Assembly: GCF_030504645.1 (NCBI RefSeq)
Contig: NZ_JAUKWQ010000001.1
Span: forward strand, 992,001-1,056,000
Source of the DNA: Rhizobium oryzicola
GTDB taxonomy: Bacteria; Pseudomonadota; Alphaproteobacteria; Rhizobiales; Rhizobiaceae
Direction: 5' to 3'
Length of the DNA stretch: 64,000 nucleotides
Shown: positions 18,556-27,458 of the stretch, piece after piece
How positions within the stretch are numbered: position 1 is the first letter of the stretch
Layout of the letters: every line of letters starts with the position of its first letter
Translations under genes and position numbers: made by a program
Notes under the pieces: model-generated
Database searches by the model: none
The model's input: the letters and a program-made list of their open reading frames with translations, nothing else
Told to the model about the DNA's origin: nothing

Positions 18556-18843
18556 TTATCCTTTCTTGGCAACCTTACCGCCCTCAAGCGAAGAGAAAAG
18601 TTCGTCGGCGGTCTCGAATGTCTTGCCGTGGCCGGCCTTAATGGCGCGTGCCTCTTCCATTGCGGCGATCGTTTTGGCGTTGGGCCGGGTCAATTCGATC
18701 GGGAGAGCCTTGTCGTGGGCAATCCGAGTCATCACCATGCGGATCACATCCGATGGTGTGAGCCCAAGGCTATCCAGCACCAAAGTTGCACTTTCTTTCA
18801 CCGAAGGCTCGATGCGGGCGCGTACATAGGCGTTTGCAGCCAT
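18556..18843 (-). CDS. RelB/DinJ-family antitoxin
   Basis: A 95-residue protein with the RHH segment YVRARIEPSVKESATLVLD followed by LGLTPSDVIRMVMTRIAHD and ALPIELTRPNAKTIAAM, as in DinJ/RelB. The C-terminal TFETADELFSSLEG is the usual toxin-binding tail. Together with the next gene it forms a type II TA operon. Confidence 0.82.
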   Translation of the reverse strand: MAANAYVRARIEPSVKESATLVLDSLGLTPSDVIRMVMTRIAHDKALPIELTRPNAKTIAAMEEARAIKAGHGKTFETADELFSSLEGGKVAKKG

Positions 18844-18967
18844 TTGACGGCTCCTTCTTGCAAACTTTGTCAGCAATTAATGTAGCTCAAGTGAGCATCA
18901 TTTTCAAGAATGACGTTATGCGCTGGGCGGGGGCGGCCGAAGCCGCCCCCGCGCATGTTCCTGGCAA

Positions 18968-20503
18968 TCAGCCCTTCAGATCGAGCGCGCCGGAAAGGTC
19001 GCCCATCGGCTTTTCGTGATTGGCTTCCAGCGCCTTGTCGCGGGTGATGATGCCGGGCAGAACCGGCAGGTCATAGCGGGCGGTGATGAAGCGGATGATC
19101 GAGGTCGTGTCATACTGGGTATGGTCGATCGTGCCCTTCTTGGCGAAGGGCGAGGCGATGATGGCCGGCAGGCGGTTGCCCGGACCCCAGCGATCAGCCT
19201 TCGGCGGTGCGACGTGATCCCAGAAGCCGCCGTTTTCGTCATAGGTGACGACGACGAGCATGTGATCCCATTGCGGGCTCTTTTCCAGATGCGCAACGAT
19301 ATCCGCCAGATGCTGGTCGCCGCTGGCCACATCCGCATAACCGGCATGTTCGTTCAGGCTGCCCTGCGGCTTGTAAAAGGTCACCGCCGGCAGCTTGCCC
19401 GCATCGATATCCTTCAGGAAGGCTTCGCCGCCAAGGCCGCCGTCGCGCAGATGCTCTGCGCGGGCTGGCGTGCCCGGCGCGTAGTTGGCAAAATAGTTGA
19501 AGGGCTGGTGGTGGAACTGGAAGTTCGGCACCGGCGTCGCATTCTTGCCGGAAAGCGTGGCTTCCCAGGCGCCCGCATACCAGGCCCAGCTGATGCCCTT
19601 GGCGGACAAGAGATCGCCGATCGTCAGGTCATGCTGCGGCGGCAGCGTGGTCGGCTTCGAAGGGTCCGCATAGGCCTTGTCGCCATCGGCGGCCGGCGGG
19701 TTGGAACTCGGCTGATAGGGCGGCTGCATGGTGTTGACGGCGTAGAAATCCGGCGTCAGGTTGCCATCGCGCACGAATTTCGGCGCGCCCTTGATGGCGG
19801 AGGCCGGCGAATTGTCGGCCACCTTCAGCGTCTTGCCGTCGGCTTCCACCACGGAGATGGAATCCTTGGCCGGGCTCTTGTCGGCGTTCGGGTAATAGGG
19901 CGCGCAGGCGCAGACCAGCTCGAAATGGTTGAAGAAGGAGCCGCCGAAACCGGCCTGGAAGAAGTTGTCGGCCAGCACGTATTTCTTGGCGACATTCCAC
20001 ATCGGCAGGCTGGAGCCGTCGTAGCGGCCCATGACAAGACCTCCGGAATCCGCCCAGGCGGCGAACATGTCGTTCTTGCCGTCATGGATCTGCATCTGCT
20101 CTTCGTAAAAGCGGTGCCACAGGTCGCGGGTCACCACGTTCATCGGTTGGGCAAAGCCCTTGGCGTCATCGATCTGGAACAGCGCGTTCTGCAAATGCTC
20201 CGTCTGCGCCTGGGTCACAGCAGGCGTGACGCCCTTGCCGGTCAGGCCTTCCCAGACGGGCGGCAGTTCGGTCATCGGCTTGCCGTCGCGGTCCAGCTGG
20301 CGGCTTGCATCGGCGGCGAGGGTGGCCACGCCGTTGGCGCCGGGAAAGGTGCCGTAGAGATTATCAAAGCTGCGGTTTTCAGCATAGATCACCACGACGG
20401 TGTCGATCTTGTCATAGCCGGCAGGGGCGGCATGGGCGACCGGCGCAAGCGTAGAGATTGCAACGCCGGCCATAAGACAGCGAGTAAGAGTATAACGTAT
20501 CAT
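18968..20503 (-). CDS. Exported phosphoesterase (AcpA / phospholipase C family)
   Basis: About 511 residues with a signal peptide (LMAGVAISTLAPVAHA). The family motif VVIYAENRSFDNLYGTFPGA follows, and downstream YDENGGFWDHVAPP and YDTTSIIRFI segments contribute metal and phosphate ligands. Members hydrolyse phosphomonoesters or phospholipids in the periplasm. GAGGGGAC before the ATG at 20503 chooses this start over the longer frame. It is divergent from a di-haem peroxidase gene; phosphate scavenging is a plausible but unproven role. Confidence 0.85.
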   Translation of the reverse strand: MIRYTLTRCLMAGVAISTLAPVAHAAPAGYDKIDTVVVIYAENRSFDNLYGTFPGANGVATLAADASRQLDRDGKPMTELPPVWEGLTGKGVTPAVTQAQTEHLQNALFQIDDAKGFAQPMNVVTRDLWHRFYEEQMQIHDGKNDMFAAWADSGGLVMGRYDGSSLPMWNVAKKYVLADNFFQAGFGGSFFNHFELVCACAPYYPNADKSPAKDSISVVEADGKTLKVADNSPASAIKGAPKFVRDGNLTPDFYAVNTMQPPYQPSSNPPAADGDKAYADPSKPTTLPPQHDLTIGDLLSAKGISWAWYAGAWEATLSGKNATPVPNFQFHHQPFNYFANYAPGTPARAEHLRDGGLGGEAFLKDIDAGKLPAVTFYKPQGSLNEHAGYADVASGDQHLADIVAHLEKSPQWDHMLVVVTYDENGGFWDHVAPPKADRWGPGNRLPAIIASPFAKKGTIDHTQYDTTSIIRFITARYDLPVLPGIITRDKALEANHEKPMGDLSGALDLKG

Positions 20504-20752
20504 GGATGTCCCCTCGAAAGATGGAGCCGGCGCATAACCGCATGCGTCGGAAAGGGCGCTCACTCTTGCGATATCTAGGAAAGCACCCTCGCGCAGTATG
20601 GCATAAGGATTTCGCCTGTCAGCTTCATGACAGCTTTCCTTCACAAAACTGTGTTGTTGAGAGGCCGGGCGCTGTCATCGGAATGTTGCGGGGTGTGCTC
20701 AAGAAAGAGCAGATTGACCCGAGACTCTTCATTGCCGGACCCGTGCCCTCTC

Positions 20753-22051
20753 ATGTTGACGAAACGCTTTGCCCGTACCCTTTGCCTCTCCGCAATCGTC
20801 TTTTCCGCCACGCTCAGCATCGGCGCCGTCGCCGTGGTTCGGCAGGGCCAGGCGGCAGCGCCTGCTTTTCCCGTCGGCCTGCATCCGGGGCCGATGAGCC
20901 GGCCGGAAGCCTTTGCGCGCGCGGAGGCGCTGGCAGCATTGGGCAAAAAGATGTTTTCCGATCCCTCGCTGTCGGCTTCGGGGCAGGAGGGATGTTCCAC
21001 CTGTCACGAGCCTGCCCGCGGTTTCGGTTACGGCAGGATCGATCCTGTCGTGATGGGCGGGCCTGCCATGGACCAGCCGGGCGTGCGCGCCGTGCCCAGC
21101 CTGCGTTACCTGCAGGCCACGCCGCAATTCACCGAGCATTATTTCGAATCCGAAGACGAGGCGGATGAGAGCATCGACAACGGCCCGACCGGCGGCCTCA
21201 CCTGGGATGGGCGTGTGGATGGCGGCGCGGAGCAGGCCAAGATCCCGCTGCTGGCCCCGAACGAGATGGCGAACCGCGATGCCGGTGATGTGGCGAAGTC
21301 GCTTGCCGCTGCCAGTTACGCCAGCGAATTCAAGGCGGTGTTCGGTTCAGACATCTTTGAAAAGCCGGAGGATGCGCTGGAGGCGGCGGTGAAGTCGCTC
21401 GCCGCCTTCGAGCAGACGCCGGACCTCTTCTATCCCTATTCCAGCCGCTATGACGCCTATCTGGCCGGCAAGGCGGAGCTGACCGCCCAGGAGAAGCATG
21501 GGCTGGAACTGTTCCAGGACGAGAAGAAGGGCAACTGTTCGAGCTGTCATATCAGCGAGCGCGCCAATGACGGTTCGCCGCCGCAGTTTTCCGATTTCGG
21601 CATGCTGGGGCTGGCCGTACCGCGCAACCCGGCAATCCCCGCCAATGCCGATCCGGCCTATCACGATCTCGGCCTTTGCGGTCCTTACCGGACGGATTTC
21701 AAGGATCGGCCGGACTACTGCGGCCTGTTCCGCACGCCGACGCTGCGCAATGTGGCATTGAAGAAAAGCTTCTTCCACAATGGCGTCTTCCATGATCTCC
21801 GCGATGCTGTCGCCTTCTACGCCACCCGCGATACCGATCCCGGCCATTGGTACTCGAAGAATGCCGATGGCAGCGTGAACCAGTATGACGACCTGCCGAA
21901 GGAATATTGGGCGAACCTCAACCAGGATGCGCCCTTCGGCAAGAAGCCGGGCGATACACCGGCGCTCACTGATGCCGAGATTGACGATATCGTGGCGTTT
22001 CTCAAAACGCTCACCGATGCGGATCTGGTGGGTGTCGCGGAGGCGCGGTGA
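20753..22051 (+). CDS. Di-haem cytochrome c peroxidase / MauG-family protein
   Basis: About 432 residues with an N-terminal signal (LCLSAIVFSATLSIGAVAVV) and two CXXCH haem sites (CSTCHEPARGFGYG and CSSCHISERAND). Other family landmarks are FRTPTLRNVALKKSFFHNG and the C-terminal LTDAEIDDIVAFLKTL. Relatives reduce hydrogen peroxide in the periplasm or carry out MauG-like oxidations. The start at 20753 has a poor ribosome-binding site; it was chosen to give a normal signal peptide. Confidence 0.87.
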   Translation: MLTKRFARTLCLSAIVFSATLSIGAVAVVRQGQAAAPAFPVGLHPGPMSRPEAFARAEALAALGKKMFSDPSLSASGQEGCSTCHEPARGFGYGRIDPVVMGGPAMDQPGVRAVPSLRYLQATPQFTEHYFESEDEADESIDNGPTGGLTWDGRVDGGAEQAKIPLLAPNEMANRDAGDVAKSLAAASYASEFKAVFGSDIFEKPEDALEAAVKSLAAFEQTPDLFYPYSSRYDAYLAGKAELTAQEKHGLELFQDEKKGNCSSCHISERANDGSPPQFSDFGMLGLAVPRNPAIPANADPAYHDLGLCGPYRTDFKDRPDYCGLFRTPTLRNVALKKSFFHNGVFHDLRDAVAFYATRDTDPGHWYSKNADGSVNQYDDLPKEYWANLNQDAPFGKKPGDTPALTDAEIDDIVAFLKTLTDADLVGVAEAR

Positions 22052-22110
22052 GGCAGTTTTGAAGGCCTGCGTCCAACCAGACTGGCCGGAATTGTTCACC
22101 ACTCCCAAAC

Positions 22111-22297
22111 ACCCCCCTCTGCCCTGCCGGGCATCTCCCCCACACGGGGGGAGATCAGCAGAACGGTTGCCCGCTCGCCCTGTCATGACCGTTCAACGTG
22201 GAATACCCAGGCGCTGAGGACCGATGGGGAACGAGACGGCGCTGCAACTGATCTCCCCCCGTGTGGGGGAGATGGCCGGCAGGCCAGAGGGGGGTGA
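22111..22297. repeat. Palindromic intergenic repeat, family 2, left copy
   Basis: A 187-bp element whose ends are inverted versions of each other (CCCCCCTCTGCCCTGCCGG at the left, CCGGCAGGCCAGAGGGGGG at the right). Inside lie a CATCTCCCCC/GGGGGAGAT hairpin pair and a core of about 100 bp. It recurs in inverted orientation at 22785-22998, on the other side of the DUF559 gene. Confidence 0.82.
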
Positions 22298-22333
22298 AGT
22301 TGATCCTCCGCGATAGACGGGCCAACAACGCCT

Positions 22334-22699
22334 TCACCGCACCCGCCCGAGCACCGCCAAGATGTGAAGACAGACATTATCGAGATCCTTCAGCACGTCC
22401 TCATTCTGGAAGCGGATCACCGTCCAGCCATCGGCCTCAAGACGCGCAGTTCTCACTGCGTCATAGCGGCGTACTTGGTCTTCTGTATGCTGGCTGCCGT
22501 CTAGTTCCACAACGAGCCGCTCCTCGGGGCAGGCAAAATCAACGATGTATCCGGCAATGGGGACCTGCCTCCTGAACCCGAGACCCATCAGCCGATGAGC
22601 GCGAACAGCGTTCCACAGTTTCAGTTCGGCATCGGTCATCGCCTTGCGCATGCGTTTTGCGTTTGCGCGCCGTTGCGGTGGTATGGGTGTGTGCGGCAT
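22334..22699 (-). CDS. DUF559 endonuclease-like protein, copy 2
   Basis: A 121-residue DUF559 protein: AELKLWNAVRAHRLMGLGFR, RRQVPIAGYIVDFACPEERL, VVELDGSQH, and GWTVIRFQNEDVLKDLDNV. The Vsr-like acidic residues (Asp in VDFAC, Glu and Asp in VELDG) are present. It is only moderately similar to the 10.3-kb copy, so this is not a recent duplication. Like that copy, it sits alone between inverted copies of an intergenic repeat, here family 2. DNA nicking or cleavage is inferred from the fold. Confidence 0.82.
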   Translation of the reverse strand: MPHTPIPPQRRANAKRMRKAMTDAELKLWNAVRAHRLMGLGFRRQVPIAGYIVDFACPEERLVVELDGSQHTEDQVRRYDAVRTARLEADGWTVIRFQNEDVLKDLDNVCLHILAVLGRVR

Positions 22700-22784
22700 G
22701 AAGCGCGAAGGATCGGGGTTGGCGATCCCATCAACATGATCGCCCTCTGGTTGTCATGCAAGAGGATGCAGTTGATTTGACGTC

Positions 22785-22998
22785 CACCCCCCCTCTGCCC
22801 TGCCTCTGTTGGTCGAGCCACGGGTCTCGCCCCGTCCTTCGGACCCCGCCACACGGTGGGAGATCAGTTGCCGCACCGTCTCGTTCCCCATCGGTCCTCA
22901 GGGGCTTCCGCGTACAACGGTCATGGCAGGGCGAGCGGGCAGCCGTTCTGCTGATCTCCCCCCTTGTGGGGGAGATGGCCGGCAGGGCAGAGGGGGTG
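22785..22998. repeat. Palindromic intergenic repeat, family 2, right inverted copy
   Basis: The reverse complement matches 22111-22297 across the core of about 100 bp with few changes. Near 22810-22855 it carries extra sequence that replaces part of the outer hairpin. The remaining gap between the DUF559 start (22699) and the RES gene end (23045) holds no further gene I can support. Confidence 0.8.
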
Positions 22999-23044
22999 TT
23001 TCATTCCGAAAAATCGGAAGAGCGGGTAAGCGCCTGCGGACTTT

Positions 23045-23806
23045 CTATCCAAACCTTGCCGCAATCCGCGGATCTCCCTGAAAATCCGCCAGCGCAAAGC
23101 CCAGCCGCTGGCGTGGGTAATCACACAGCGCCTGCACATGGCTGGTGGAGAGATGGATGCGCCAGCTGCGGCGCTCCACCGGCTCCTTCAGCGCGAAGGC
23201 GGTTGCCGAAAGCATTGCCAGGCTCTTGCCACCCGCGGGGTCGCGCACCGATCGGTAGAGAATGGCCTCTATGCCGGCGAGACGTGCCGCATCGGCCAGG
23301 TCCTGGCATGCGGCATATCGGGTCGGGTGCTCCCAGGCGTCGCGGTCACGGGCAAGCGGCGGCTCGGTCAGGTCCAGCGAGTGCGCGGTCGCGATGCGCG
23401 CCGAAAAAGCGGTGTACTCCGCCGGGTTGGCGGGCAGCGGCGTTGCGGGCGATTCCACATAGAAGAGCAATCGGTAGAATGCCATTTCCGCAACCGCGGT
23501 CGATATCTCAGCGGCCGCATAATAGACGCCGAGCGTGCGCCCGGCGCGCCGAAACCGGGAGCCATGCGGATAGACCGCGCCATAGCGGAAGGGCGTTGCC
23601 AGCAGATAATCCAGCCCTTGCGCTTCCGGTGGCAGTGTCGGTTTCGTGCCCTCCAGCAGCTGTTCCAGCAGCGCCTGCTCCTCGGCGCTGTCGACCAGCT
23701 TCATGGTCGAGACCTGGTGCTGCGCCTCGACCAGCCGCCAGAAGTCGCCCTTCAGAGGCCGCGCCTCAGACGAGAGCGCGTCGGGCGTCCAGATAGGAGA
23801 GGACAT
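23045..23806 (-). CDS. RES-domain toxin
   Basis: 253 residues with the RES-domain pattern: FRYGAVYPHGSRFRRAGRTL followed by VYYAAAEISTAVAEMAFYR, and RYAACQDLADAARLAGIEAI with YRSVRDPAG. The domain is named for its conserved Arg, Glu and Ser. Characterised members degrade NAD+ and stop growth. The gene overlaps the upstream Xre/MbcA-type antitoxin gene by 41 bp, the standard order for RES-Xre pairs. Confidence 0.87.
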   Translation of the reverse strand: MSSPIWTPDALSSEARPLKGDFWRLVEAQHQVSTMKLVDSAEEQALLEQLLEGTKPTLPPEAQGLDYLLATPFRYGAVYPHGSRFRRAGRTLGVYYAAAEISTAVAEMAFYRLLFYVESPATPLPANPAEYTAFSARIATAHSLDLTEPPLARDRDAWEHPTRYAACQDLADAARLAGIEAILYRSVRDPAGGKSLAMLSATAFALKEPVERRSWRIHLSTSHVQALCDYPRQRLGFALADFQGDPRIAARFG

Positions 23807-24149
23807 CGATCAGGCCTGTGATGGTGGAAATCTTGTCGAGCGGTCTGGCGCCCAGCGCCGTATTGTCGTTCTGCATCCACAGCCGCGCCACATGGCTGTC
23901 GCCGCCAGTGATGGCATCGAGAGATCGGAACAGGCGGATCAGCAGCAGAGCCAGTTCAAAGGCCTTGTCGCCCGGTTGCAGGACGAGTTCGGCCTTCTTC
24001 AGGCGGCTGACAGAGGCTTCCGAAAGGCCAAGCACATCGCCCAGCCTGCGGCCATTCAGGCCCAGCTGTTCCGCCGCGTTCACAACCGCCTTGGCAACAA
24101 CGGCCCCTTCGGAGACGGAGCGGGGGGATGAAAGCGCGAGCGATGACAT
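23766..24149 (-). CDS. Xre/MbcA/ParS-type antitoxin of the RES pair
   Basis: 127 residues with an HTH (LNGRRLGDVLGLSEASVSRL) and the C-terminal MbcA/ParS toxin-binding segment (ALLLIRLFRSLDAITGGD, ARLWMQNDNTALGARPLD). It is translated just ahead of, and overlapping, the RES toxin. The start at 24149 is preferred over 24188, since the earlier codons precede any recognisable domain. Confidence 0.85.
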   Translation of the reverse strand: MSSLALSSPRSVSEGAVVAKAVVNAAEQLGLNGRRLGDVLGLSEASVSRLKKAELVLQPGDKAFELALLLIRLFRSLDAITGGDSHVARLWMQNDNTALGARPLDKISTITGLIDVLSYLDARRALV

Positions 24150-24203
24150 GGCGAAGTTCCTTTCTTGAGAAAGAAAATAGCAGTTCATCTCTCAAATGCA
24201 AGA

Positions 24204-24224
24204 AGAGCCGCACGAGGCGGCTCT
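24204..24224 (-). terminator. Hairpin terminator downstream of ohr
   Basis: AGAGCCGC-N5-GCGGCTCT forms a perfect 8-bp stem 25 bp past the ohr stop, followed in the minus direction by TCTTGCATTT. Confidence 0.6.
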
Positions 24225-24248
24225 CCTGAAGGCGAATATCGTGTCGGA

Positions 24249-24671
24249 TTACTCAACCGTGACCGGAACTTCGGTCGAGGTGCGCATCGCGTGGCTGTAG
24301 GGGCAGACGATGTGGGCCTTGGCCACAAGATCTTCCGCAACGGCGCGGTCGATGCCGGGCAGGCTGACAGAGAGCGAAACTTCGATGCCGAAGCCGCCGC
24401 CATCTTCACGCGGGCCAATGCCAACAGTCGCCGTGACCTTGGCATCATCGGGCACCTTCACCTTGGCCTGGCCGGCGACGAACTTCAGCGCGCCGAGGAA
24501 GCAGGCGGAGTAACCGACGGAAAACAGCTGCTCCGGGTTGGTGCCGGTGGCGCCATCGCCGCCCAGTTCCTTCGGAACCGTCAGCGTGACATCGAGAACG
24601 CCGTTTTCGGAAGCGCCGTGGCCGGCACGACCGCCGGTGGCGGAACCTTTGGTGGTGTAGAGAATAGGCAT
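24249..24671 (-). CDS. ohr: Organic hydroperoxide resistance peroxidase Ohr
   Basis: A 140-residue OsmC/Ohr-fold thiol peroxidase with the peroxidatic Cys57 in YSACF and resolving Cys123 in VCPYSHAMR. It reduces organic and fatty-acid hydroperoxides using lipoylated partners. The N-terminal YTTKGSATGGRAGHG is typical of Ohr rather than OsmC. It is divergent from ohrR with an operator between them, so it should be induced by organic peroxides. Confidence 0.95.
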   Translation of the reverse strand: MPILYTTKGSATGGRAGHGASENGVLDVTLTVPKELGGDGATGTNPEQLFSVGYSACFLGALKFVAGQAKVKVPDDAKVTATVGIGPREDGGGFGIEVSLSVSLPGIDRAVAEDLVAKAHIVCPYSHAMRTSTEVPVTVE

Positions 24672-24709
24672 GTGCGTCTCCTTAGGTTTGAAACTCGGGT
24701 GTAAATATT

Positions 24710-24730
24710 GTGTGCAATTGTGTTGCGCAC
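24710..24730. promoter_or_regulatory. Probable OhrR operator
   Basis: GTGTGCAA-N5-TTGCGCAC is an 8-bp inverted repeat with one mismatch in the ohr-ohrR intergenic region, next to the ohr promoter. Its size and position fit an OhrR dimer site. Confidence 0.6.
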
Positions 24731-24839
24731 TATCTAATTAGGCACATTGCAGTTGATCGTCAAGACTGCGACAATGGAAAAACTAGAGCGCCGATGTGAT
24801 ATCTCAATGAAGGTGTCGGACAAGCGCCGCCGAGGATAG

Positions 24840-25322
24840 ATGATGAGCAAGACCGAGAAGATCAGGATGGGTGAGGATATCAAGCTGAACCAGATGGTGT
24901 GCTTCGCACTCTATGGCGCCTCGCATGCTTTTTCCCGCGCCTATAAGCCACTGCTCGACCCGCTGGGTCTAACCTATCCGCAGTATCTGGTGATGATCAG
25001 CCTCTGGGAAAAGGATGGCCAGCCGGTCAAGGCGCTGGGGGAGGCGCTGGGGCTGGATTCCGGAACGCTGTCGCCCCTTCTGAAACGGCTGGAGCAGGCG
25101 GGGCTGGTGTCGCGCGTGCGCAGCAAGCAGGATGAGCGGCAGGTCAATATTACGCTGACGGACAGGGGTCGGCAGATGCAGGAGGAGACGGCGGGCGTGG
25201 CTACCGCCATCGGCCAGGCCACCGGCTGCACGATTGCGGAACTGGAAAGCCTGCGCGAACGGCTTCGGCTATTGGAAGCCAACCTGCTGAAGGGTGACGG
25301 CGGCGAGGGGCGAGCGGCCTGA
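24840..25322 (+). CDS. ohrR: OhrR, MarR-family organic peroxide sensor
   Basis: A 160-residue MarR protein with the reactive sensing Cys21 in the conserved LNQMVCFALYGASHAFSRAY context of OhrR. The winged helix (VKALGEALGLDSGTLSPLL, LVSRVRSKQDERQVNITLT) is intact. Oxidation of Cys21 by organic peroxide releases DNA and derepresses ohr. GAGGATAG precedes the tandem ATGATG. Confidence 0.94.
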   Translation: MMSKTEKIRMGEDIKLNQMVCFALYGASHAFSRAYKPLLDPLGLTYPQYLVMISLWEKDGQPVKALGEALGLDSGTLSPLLKRLEQAGLVSRVRSKQDERQVNITLTDRGRQMQEETAGVATAIGQATGCTIAELESLRERLRLLEANLLKGDGGEGRAA

Positions 25323-25416
25323 CGGGAACACACAAGATTATGACACCCGCTCCACTCTTGTCAGCGCTGCTTTGGAAAGGTATCGCGTCGGTTAACGGTC
25401 AATCGAGACATATCTG

Positions 25417-26004
25417 ATGCTGCGTAATCTCTATGCCTGGACCATGGCGCTTGCCGCCCGCAAGGCTGCCGCCTGGTGGCTGGCCACCATCGCCTTCGTG
25501 GAAAGCTCGTTCTTCCTGGTGCCGGCGGATGTGCTTTTTCTGCCCATGGTACTGGCCAAGCCCAAGCGCGCCTATTGGTATGCGACGATTGCGACCGTCG
25601 CTTCCGTCCTCGGTGGCATTCTGGGCTGGGCCATCGGCCGTTACGCCTTTCAGGCGATCGCTGAACCGGTGCTGGCCTTCTACGGCAAGCTCGACACGTT
25701 CAACGAACTGTCGAAATCGATCGATTACGAAACCATCCTGCTGCTTCTGGTCACGTCGGGCCTGGCGCATCTGCCGCCGATCAAGGTGGTGACGATCCTG
25801 TCCGGCGTGGCCAATGTCGATCTGACGCTCTTCATCCTATCGGCGGTGGTGGCGCGTGGCGCGCGCTTCTATGCGCTGGCCTTCCTACTGCAGCGTTATG
25901 GCGAGGATATCAGCCACTTCATCGAGAAGCGCCTGGGGCTGATCACTATAGTTGTCGCTGCGGTGGTGATCATTGGATATGTGGCCTACAAGCTGCTGCA
26001 TTAG
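25417..26004 (+). CDS. DedA-like (YqaA-type) membrane protein
   Basis: 195 residues with several hydrophobic segments. It carries the YqaA/DedA-like features FVESSFFLVPADVLFLPMVL, VLGGILGWAIGRYAF and ARGARFYALAFLLQRYG. DedA-family proteins are linked to membrane lipid homeostasis, some as undecaprenyl-phosphate or phospholipid transporters. The exact substrate is not known. Confidence 0.82.
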   Translation: MLRNLYAWTMALAARKAAAWWLATIAFVESSFFLVPADVLFLPMVLAKPKRAYWYATIATVASVLGGILGWAIGRYAFQAIAEPVLAFYGKLDTFNELSKSIDYETILLLLVTSGLAHLPPIKVVTILSGVANVDLTLFILSAVVARGARFYALAFLLQRYGEDISHFIEKRLGLITIVVAAVVIIGYVAYKLLH

Positions 26005-26163
26005 CCCGAAACGCCCCAACCGAACCTGATCGGCCGAGGCCGACAAAATTTACCATTCCTCCAATCGATTGCCCTGCGGACAACCAGTCAGCAGTAAAAC
26101 TCTTTCGTGTTTATCAACTTTGTTGTAGCGTCAAAGTTCTACCGCAGGCGTCTCGGGGAAGTC

Positions 26164-26460
26164 ATGAAGTCGGTTCTCGTTGCTTTCTTTTTCTGGCTTT
26201 TTGTCTTCATTGGCATTTGCGGCGTACACCGGTTCTATACGGGACGTCGCCGCACTGGCCTTTTGTGGTTGTTGACATTTGGCCTTTGCGGGATCGGTCA
26301 GATCATTGATCTGTTCCGACTGATACCGATGGTGCGCAAGGCCAATCTGCTGCGTGAGATTTCCTCTGCCTGGGAAAATGTCCATCCGGTCGAAAGCCAT
26401 CGCTTTAAGATACCGAAACGGAGCAACCGGATTGCGCTGTTAAGCAGCGTGGTGGCATGA
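26164..26460 (+). CDS. TM2-domain membrane protein
   Basis: A 98-residue protein with two TM helices and the TM2 signature GICGVHRFYTGRRRTGLLWL followed by FGLCGIGQIIDLFRL. GGGGAAG before the ATG at 26164 selects this start; the frame also reads 19 codons upstream. TM2 proteins are widespread with no settled role. Confidence 0.82.
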   Translation: MKSVLVAFFFWLFVFIGICGVHRFYTGRRRTGLLWLLTFGLCGIGQIIDLFRLIPMVRKANLLREISSAWENVHPVESHRFKIPKRSNRIALLSSVVA

Positions 26461-26473
26461 TAGGGCGCGCTGA

Positions 26474-27388
26474 TCAGCGCGCCGGAACCGACTTCAGATA
26501 GGCTGCAATGGCCTGCAGGTCGCCTTTCGGCAGATGGGCGATGTTCTTCTGTACGTCGACCATGCTTCCACCGACGCTGTCGAAATCCGGTGTGAAGCCG
26601 CTTTCGAGATAGTTGGCGATATCATCCTCGCTCCAGCTGCCCACCTTCTTGGAACCGGGCGTGATGTTGGGAATGCTGCCCTTGCCTTCCGGGTCCGGGC
26701 CGCCCGCCAGCCACTTGTCCTTCTGGAAGCCGCCCAATGCATCGCGGGGCGTGTGGCATTCGCCGCAATGGCCGGGGCCTTCCACCAGATACTGCCCGCG
26801 CTTCACCTTCTCGTCTGCAGAGCCCAGCTGCACGCGCGGCGCATCCGTCAGGTACAGCATTTTCCAGCCCCCAAGCGCGATGCGCATGTTGAAGGGGAAG
26901 GACAATTCGTGTGGCAGGGCCACATTGCTGCTGGGCGGTAGGGTTTTGAGATAACTGTAGAGGTCGTTGATGTCCTTCGGCGTCAGCCGCGCATAGGATC
27001 CATAGGGGAAGGACGGATAAAGGTGTTCGCCGTCATCGCCCACGCCGCGCGTCATGGCATCGCCAAACTGCGCCAGCGTCCAACCGCCGATGCCGGCGTG
27101 CTTGTCCGGTGAGATATTGGGTACATGGAACGTGCCGAACGGCGTTTTCAACGCCCGCCCGCCCGACATGATCTTCAGCGCGTCACCCTCGGCACTCGGG
27201 TCTGCATGACAGCTGACGCATCCGCCCGCCCAGAACACCTTCTCGCCATTGGCCAGATCCGGCGCCCCCAGATTGGCCCAGTGATCTGCCGGTTGGCGCT
27301 GCGGTTTTGTCACCGCGATCCCGACCGCAACACCTGCGACCGCGATGGCAACGACGCCCGCTGCAAGCTTGGTCCATGTGCGTGCCAT
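26474..27388 (-). CDS. Di-haem cytochrome c
   Basis: 304 residues with an N-terminal uncleaved or signal helix (AAGVVAIAVAGVAVGIAV) and two CXXCH sites, CVSCH at 57-61 and CGECH near 205. Each sits in a cytochrome c domain with its later Met-containing loop. The layout matches the cytochrome subunits of periplasmic membrane-bound dehydrogenases. The next gene downstream of it in the genome order (27459-27911) encodes a cytochrome c'-like protein on the same strand, so the two may be cotranscribed. Confidence 0.87.
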   Translation of the reverse strand: MARTWTKLAAGVVAIAVAGVAVGIAVTKPQRQPADHWANLGAPDLANGEKVFWAGGCVSCHADPSAEGDALKIMSGGRALKTPFGTFHVPNISPDKHAGIGGWTLAQFGDAMTRGVGDDGEHLYPSFPYGSYARLTPKDINDLYSYLKTLPPSSNVALPHELSFPFNMRIALGGWKMLYLTDAPRVQLGSADEKVKRGQYLVEGPGHCGECHTPRDALGGFQKDKWLAGGPDPEGKGSIPNITPGSKKVGSWSEDDIANYLESGFTPDFDSVGGSMVDVQKNIAHLPKGDLQAIAAYLKSVPAR

Positions 27389-27458
27389 TGATAACTCCCC
27401 CGCCGATCAACAGAAACGCCGCGCCAGGCATGGCGCGGCGGCATGGACGATGCGCCGA

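Noticed and set aside
19016..20578. 520-codon open frame antisense to the phosphoesterase
   Set aside because: The same effect of codon-position GC bias; there is no ribosome-binding site or domain, and the opposing gene has complete motifs.
10028..22998. Possible CRISPR array in the repeat-rich 10-kb and 22-kb regions
   Set aside because: The repeats are long, few, inverted and not regularly spaced, and there are no cas genes.
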